From Anaspis maculata (taxonomy: Eukaryota; Arthropoda; Insecta; Coleoptera; Scraptiidae): a stretch of 64,000 nucleotides of DNA. The stretch lies in assembly GCA_949128115.1 (NCBI GenBank), contig OX421968.1, forward strand, positions 5,084,001-5,148,000. Direction: 5' to 3'. A program made the translations under genes and the position numbers. Numbering within the stretch: position 1 is the first letter of the stretch; the number at the start of each line of letters is the position of its first letter. The notes below the pieces were generated by a model that saw nothing but the letters and a program-made list of their open reading frames with translations, was not told the DNA's origin and ran no database searches. Shown here one piece after another: positions 59,601 through 64,000 of the stretch.

Positions 59601-59873
59601 GAAAAAATTACAGGATGCGAAATTTTCAGTTCTTGGAAGGTGTGCAACGAGCAGCCGGGCGGCAAAAAAAGCTCGCCACGCGCGCACTGCTCCGGCAGCG
59701 GGCTCTAAAAAATCACCTACGGCAATTTTCACGCGCTTGCTGGGATTTGCATTTTTTTTTGTCATGCAGTTTTTTTTTTGGACAAAATCTAAATCTATTT
59801 GTATCTAGTGGGAGTTCGTTTTACAATGGGGGGGGTTTGAACCCCCAAAACCCCCCCCTTAGGCACGCCCGTG
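56603..59873 (-). mobile_element. hAT DNA transposon, apparently intact
   Basis: Element of 3271 bp with 14-bp perfect inverted ends CACGGGCGTGCCTA and a perfect 8-bp target duplication GTTGTTCG (56595-56602 and 59874-59881), the hallmark of hAT insertion. G-rich (left) and C-rich (right) tracts follow the ends. One transposase gene on the minus strand fills the body with no stop. Both ends and the gene look functional, so it may be recent and active. Confidence 0.95.
56908..59345 (-). CDS. hAT transposase (DUF4371/ZMYM-like), two exons
   Basis: Cuts and pastes the element by binding its ends. Exon 2 is a long open frame. From the ATG at 59193: a TTF-type zinc finger with C97, C100, H136 and H142; the RNase H-like catalytic core with D286 in FAVLADETQD and D355 in GQGYDGAAVMSG; a CVAHTLNL helix near 384-390; and the C-terminal hAT dimerisation region with LPVSTATPERSFSTLKRLK. 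A short first exon (59228-59345, starting MMKRTAQQSMLGFL) joins through a 62-nt GT-AG intron (59166-59227) at phase 1, giving 791 residues; the MAIKYFTW start would then be intronic. The splice is inferred. The length is usual for the family. Confidence 0.9.
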
Positions 59874-59974
59874 GTTGTTCGGCTGAGAGCCGTTGATTTC
59901 CGCTGAACAAGGCGTTTGAAAAAACTGGAAAATGACACAGTGAAATAAAACAGTCGACTAGGTATACAATAATA

Positions 59975-60101
59975 GGTCTGTTTCTTCGTCCGGCTCTAAC
60001 TTACTCTGGAGCGCTTAGAGCAGAGAATAGAGCTGTCTGATTGGTCGTTGTCAGGCAACGTCTGCTCCGGAGTAAGTTAGAGCAGGACAAAGAAACAGAG
60101 C
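59975..60101. repeat. MITE, about 127 bp
   Basis: TCTGTTTCTT(C/T)GTCC-GCTCTAACTTACT on the left pairs with AGTAAGTTAGAGC-GGACAAAGAAACAGA on the right, arms about 36 bp with few mismatches; TA flanks both ends (59973-59974, 60102-60103). Non-coding. Confidence 0.8.
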
Positions 60102-60127
60102 TAATGTATATGGCCGGAAAGCGCACT

Positions 60128-60235
60128 GCCTCTCATGGAGTCGATGGTGTAGTGGATTATGCCGTCGCTTAAAGAAACCGCAGTATTTTTGGTATGGATT
60201 CGATTCCGGGCCCCAGCGTGATTTTTTCCATGTAA
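60128..60235 (+). repeat. tRNA-derived SINE
   Basis: Box A-like TGGTGTAGTGGATTATGCC at 60144 and box B-like GGATTCGATTCC at about 60195-60206, with a GGGCCCC stem-side tract. The inter-box distance fits an RNA polymerase III promoter. The tRNA cloverleaf does not close. Tail A/T-rich. Confidence 0.65.
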
Positions 60236-60971
60236 TCGAATATTTCTATACAGATTGTGCTTATTGAAATAGTTATTCTTTCGAGAACTTAATATTATTT
60301 TCATTAATAAGAACAACCTCAAGAAAAACAACTGTGCTGCTCTAATTAGGCTCACAGACAGCAGCACACCCTTGTACATAGAAACTCTACAGGAACATTG
60401 TAAAATGGAAACTGATCTTCATCAAATGAGAACAAGAAACGTTGCTAGCTCGGAATTTTTGGGAAAGGACCCGCCTCCGATTTTCCGCTGCAAATTTTTT
60501 CTCCAACAGAAATGACACAAGTGTCATGTTTTTCATTGAGTGGAATTTGCTTCCGGAAATTTCCGGAAAGCCGGAAACAACTGCCATGAATGTAACCAGG
60601 GAGTTGATGTATTGGAAATAGGGAAAAATAAGTGCTTTGCTGGAATAAATTCAAAAACGGCTTTTTTACCATGGCAAGTTTTAGCCCAGTACCCAGCAAC
60701 TGCTGTATATCAAGTTGCAGGGTGAGGAATGTAATTTCCTAAGCTCTCTTATTATAATACAGTGCTCAACAATTAAAGTAGAACACTTGAAAATTTTGGT
60801 CAAATTAAAATGGTCGCATTTTCTAATAAAAAAAAAAAAAAAAAAACAATTGCAATGAGTTCTTTTTCTCGGACAGCTTATGTCTTCGACTACATCATGA
60901 TATAATTTTTCCATGTAACAAGCTTTTCATATTATTTATACAGGGTATAGTAGTGAGATACTGCAAAAAAT

Positions 60972-61175
60972 GTGGAGTTTGCACCCCTTCCGATTCGCAA
61001 AAAAACTCCAGGCGAGAACGTTGTGAGGCCAAAACTCATTGAAGACAACACTGGCATGTATCCGTGTTATATGGCCAAAGAGTATTTTGGGAATTGTTGT
61101 GAATTTTGTAACTTGGGTTACAGCCGCCTACAGGTAAATAAGGGATGCGATTTCTTCGCGAGAACACGCAGTTGA
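60972..61175 (+). other. unrecognised frame in the FB8 arm and loop
   Basis: 67 codons crossing from the left arm into the loop. The loop part (YPCYMAKEYFGNCCEFCNLG) has four cysteines and is followed by a donor-like CAG/GTAAAT near 61132. It could be a captured exon, like the CXC fragment in FB3, but resembles no family I can name. The arm part is repeat. Confidence 0.25.
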
Positions 61176-61705
61176 GTTTTGATCTACCGCGGAGATTTCT
61201 CAGACAACTAAAGCGATAAGCAGATAGAAATGATCCGACTTAGCGGATTCTATGAGGACAAATTTCAATTTGTTTTTTCTTTCATCAAACAGATACTCGG
61301 AAACTGTTTCACATTCGGGTCAATTCTGATACGCCCCCTTATATTGAAATGTTGTCTTCAATAAGCGTTGAGTTCACAACGTTCTCGCCTGAAATTTCAG
61401 CTCCAATTATGAGCCAAAGATGTTCAATTTCGGGTAAAAGTTGACGAAGTTATCATTGAAAGCCTAAAATATCACTTTTTTGAGATCACCCTTCAACTAA
61501 AAAAGATAGACGAAAACTCAAAACACCGTTTCGAGGTATGAGTTCAATGTTTTTCCAGAACGAGTTGAAAAAATTCAAAAACATGTTTTCGCGGATTGGG
61601 AGGGGTGCAAACCATACATTTTTTGCAGTGCCTCACTACTACACCTTGTATGAATAATATGAGAAGCTTGTAACAAGAAAGGATTATATCATGCTGTAGT
61701 CTAAC

Positions 61706-61853
61706 GGCTCGATACCAAGTTGGGGCTGAGACCGCCGTAAGTGCGATATGGCGGTTACCATAGCAACGGCGGATACCAACCAATCAGACCGCTGTATTTA
61801 GCGAGTTACGCCGTCTCAAACTTTGCGCCTGCAACTTGGTATCGAGCTCTGAG
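61706..61853. repeat. small TIR element nested in FB8 right arm
   Basis: GCTCGATACCAAGTTG near 61708 and its inverse CAACTTGGTATCGAGC near 61833-61848; 140-150 bp in all. The left arm of FB8 has no counterpart at the matching point, so it inserted after the palindrome existed. Confidence 0.75.
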
Positions 61854-61967
61854 ACATTAGCTGTCCAGAAAAAAAAACTCATTGCAGTTCGGTTTTTTCG
61901 CAAGAAAATACAATCATTTTAATTTGACCAAAATTTTCAGGTGTTCCACTCCAATTGTTGAGCATTG

Positions 61968-62091
61968 TATCGTGTGATCAAATGAATTCTTATTTCAAGT
62001 AGGCTGTGGCCTGGTCAAATTCAGGGGTGTGAAGCTGCGTTTGGCTAGGGCACAGCCTGCCTAAAATAAGAATTAATTTGATCGCACGATA
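61968..62091. repeat. 124-bp palindrome abutting FB8
   Basis: TATCGTGTGATCAAAT-GAATTCTTATTT pairs with AAATAAGAATTAATTTGATC-GCACGATA; AGGCTGTGGCC pairs with GG-CACAGCCT. Its first TA is also the right flank of FB8. Confidence 0.85.
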
Positions 62092-62738
62092 GTTGGGTGA
62101 ACTATTGGGTTTATACCTTCTTTAATGGTCTCACTAAGAAGCCCAGTACATGTTGGGCTACCTATTCTATGCTGAAATGCATGCTGAAAATAAGGACCAA
62201 AACTGATAACATGACACATCTCAGACTCCAAGCATTTCTCAAAAAGGCAATAGGAATACAACAAAGAAATCTTATAACCTTAAACTTAAGTCACTTACCA
62301 AAAACCTTCAGCAGTAGGTTAGCTTGATATTGCCGAGCTTGTTTCTCTTGGTAAGGTATCAGGCTGGGTCACGATTCCAGGAGGGCCCCAGGCTAAAACA
62401 AAATGCAATTTACTCTCGTTTGCTAGCTATTTGGTACACATAATTGCATAACTATAACAAATGCGAGTCATCCACTCCACTTTCGATCGCAATAATCGCA
62501 TGCCGATGAGGCTAATAGATTTTTTTTTTATAAAATCACGCCAAAACATAACCTGGAACAAAACAAACAGCGATCTGTTAGGTGTCATGTGGGTGCAATT
62601 TCTGCCCGAAATCACGTCAAAGACCAGCGATCATAGAAGGCTAGGTTTTTTTGCCCACGAGATGGAACACATACGTTGCCTACTTCTTAGAAGTCTGAAA
62701 TAAATCAGTTACTATGTTGATTGTCAATAATAGTATAT

Positions 62739-62868
62739 TACATACCGAGGTGGAAAGCGTCTTATATTACAGCCAAGAGATTCAATATATTTCCATATTA
62801 CCAAGGTGTGCCGAGGTGAGATAGAAGCCCGTAGGCTGTAATGACGCTTTACTCCGTGGTGTGTGTAG
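62739..62868. repeat. 130-bp palindrome
   Basis: TACATACCGAGG-GGAAAGCGTC and TTACAGCC on the left pair with GGCTGTAA and GACGCTTTACTCCG-GGTGTGTGTA on the right. MITE-like. Confidence 0.65.
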
Positions 62869-63859
62869 TATTGTAAAGAACTTTATTCACAATGATCCAG
62901 TTTAAATGCAAAGAAATTGCCTTTTAGAGTTTTTCGAGTCAAACGTGGCAATGATACAGAGAGCGGTTTTCTCAACTTTTTTTTATTGAGTAGGCTTTGC
63001 CTCAACAATACCGTCATCTACCTACCTGCAATCTTTTTAGGGCAATCTTTTTAGGGCTAAGATTTTCAGTACTATTTGTCACTTCACCAACAAGGGGGTT
63101 TAGTAGGTATCAGTTTTACGTCCGAAGTTCAAACTAGAAGAGTTCCGAATTTCGACAATTCAATAATGCAAACATAACCTCTTCAAATGACGCATCCATC
63201 AACACTCCGCGCTCCGCGAGAGCTGTGTGGACAGCTGTTCAGATCAACTCACCTCTCATGATACGTCACTTTCGGACCACGCCACGGGCCGAAAGTGACA
63301 TTATTTTCCAACCTGTGAGGAATCATTCACTTTCCAAGTTTTTAAAAGTTACGAATATATCGATTACTAACTCATTGTGAATAAAACATTATTCCTAGGT
63401 TTACTTTCTGAGTAACAACAAACACATGTACCTACTTTGGTTGAAGATTCCGCAATGTAAAAGAGGGGCGAGAGGGTGAATTAATAATTCCCTTCATAAA
63501 GATTAGGATCAGATAATTTAATTCACAGATTGGAGGTGTTTCGAGATGGATATTCCGCATTAAAATAAGTTGTTTTAATCGGATTCAGAATTTGTTTATT
63601 CGTTTAAGCGTTTTGTAAATCAGGAAGCGGAGTGCGCCACTGCCGCAGTCGTCTATCTGTTGGTGGGAGGAATTAATAATGAAATTTTAACATACAAGGA
63701 GCGTTAGAGACTAAGAGCCGGGGAGTTTCCTTATCTTGCTTAAATATTACGAGTGAGTAAATTGTTATGCATGTCATGTGTGGGGTTTATTGTTAATAAT
63801 AACACTCATTAAAATAATTATATTAATGATTAGTAATGAAGTTGTTTCGTGTGTTTCAG
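62869..63859. other. intergenic or intronic, upstream of the Ig exon
   Basis: No exon recognised. Bases 63600-63700 are somewhat richer in CpG. Because the Ig exon begins with a spliced acceptor, this stretch is likely to be part of an intron of that gene, but no upstream exon was identified in the window. Confidence 0.4.
63265..63299 (+). repeat. perfect 11-bp stem hairpin
   Basis: GTCACTTTCGG and CCGAAAGTGAC separated by 13 bases, with no mismatch. Isolated, function unknown. Confidence 0.8.
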
Positions 63860-63972
63860 CAGGAGTATCCGGCTTCGAGCCGGACTTTCTGTATCCATTG
63901 GAGAACATTACGGTGGCCCAAGGGCGAGACGCCACCTTCACCTGCGTGGTCAATAACCTAGGGGGATACAGG
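63860..63972 (+). CDS. internal exon of a DIP/lachesin-like Ig-domain protein, partial gene
   Basis: Between an acceptor (TTTCAG at 63854-63859) and a donor (AGG/GTGAGT at 63972/63973) the frame reads PDFLYPLENITVAQGRDATF and then TCVVNNLGGYR. This is the start of the first Ig domain of insect IgLON-type surface proteins (DIP, lachesin): the conserved GRDATFTC with the first Ig cysteine, and NNLGGYR before the missing core tryptophan in the next exon. These proteins are membrane-bound or GPI-anchored adhesion partners in neuronal wiring. The acceptor is a tandem CAGCAG, so the exon may begin at 63860 or 63863 without frame change. Upstream (signal peptide) and downstream exons are outside what I could recognise. 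Confidence 0.85.
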
Positions 63973-64000
63973 GTGAGTGGGGATCTCGCCACAGCCAGGG

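Larger units (their letters stand above)
60760..61967. mobile_element. fold-back element FB8 with Tc1-like ends
   Basis: CAGTGCTCAACAATTAAAGT at 60760 pairs with CAATTGTTGAGCATTG ending 61967; TA flanks at 60758-60759 and 61968-61969. Arms continue through AATTTTGGTCAAATTAAAAT, CATGATATAAT, CAAGCTTTTCATATTATT, the TACAGGGTATAGTAGTGAG terminus (60952) against CTCACTACTACACCTTGTA (61631-61649), and GGCGAGAACGTTGTGA (61011) against TCACAACGTTCTCGCC. Loop about 61075-61345. The right arm is interrupted by a small nested element. Confidence 0.8.

Noticed and set aside
63774..63992. Minus-strand 72-codon frame over the Ig exon
   Set aside because: It is the antisense of a well-supported plus-strand exon with proper splice sites.

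Overview
The window looks like accessory DNA from an insect nuclear genome. It is AT-rich, has spliced genes, carries many transposons, and its only host-gene exon encodes an arthropod-type immunoglobulin cell-surface protein. The order cannot be fixed from sequence alone. No prokaryotic operon, CRISPR array, rRNA or intact tRNA gene was seen.

Host coding content is small. The clear host exon is at the right edge (63860-63972, +): an Ig-domain exon of the DIP/lachesin-like class whose gene continues beyond the window. Almost everything else is mobile DNA. The largest element is a Ty3/gypsy-type LTR retrotransposon (10647-19483). It has two 1578-bp LTRs that look identical, a 4-bp target duplication, gag, a -1 slippery heptamer, and pol broken once in an A7 run. 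An intact hAT transposon (56603-59873) has 14-bp inverted ends, a perfect 8-bp target duplication and a two-exon transposase. A DIRS-type tyrosine-recombinase retrotransposon (37118-41925) has decayed coding parts but perfectly kept termini, including an internal complementary region equal to its own circle junction. Smaller pieces are a solo LTR (31604-32115), a jockey-like LINE end (21500-22040), a mariner/Tc1-type transposase remnant (35400-35640) and two tRNA-derived SINE heads (24776, 60128).

The most unusual property is the density of long inverted repeats. At least fifteen palindromic or fold-back elements are present, from about 120 bp to 3.8 kb. They are often nested (29895-33653 is a four-level set with a solo LTR in one arm), directly abutting (22081-24407; 60760-62091), or built around a loop that holds a gene fragment (24946-27499, with a cysteine-rich CXC-like C-terminal piece). 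Three of the large ones share a module of about 130 bp ending in CACCCTGTA, which also occurs singly elsewhere. A compound tandem array with a 517-bp two-monomer period lies at 49060-50190.

Layout: 1-10.6 kb small palindromes and one TIR element; 10.6-19.5 kb LTR retrotransposon; 21.5-33.7 kb LINE end and large palindromes; 35.4-41.9 kb transposase remnant and DIRS element; 45.5-51.4 kb fold-backs, tandem array and a second copy of the 4.4-5.4 kb repeat; 53.4-62.9 kb MITEs, hAT, SINE and fold-backs; 63.9 kb host exon. All coordinates of palindrome arms were found by eye and have an uncertainty of a few to tens of bases unless a target duplication is given.
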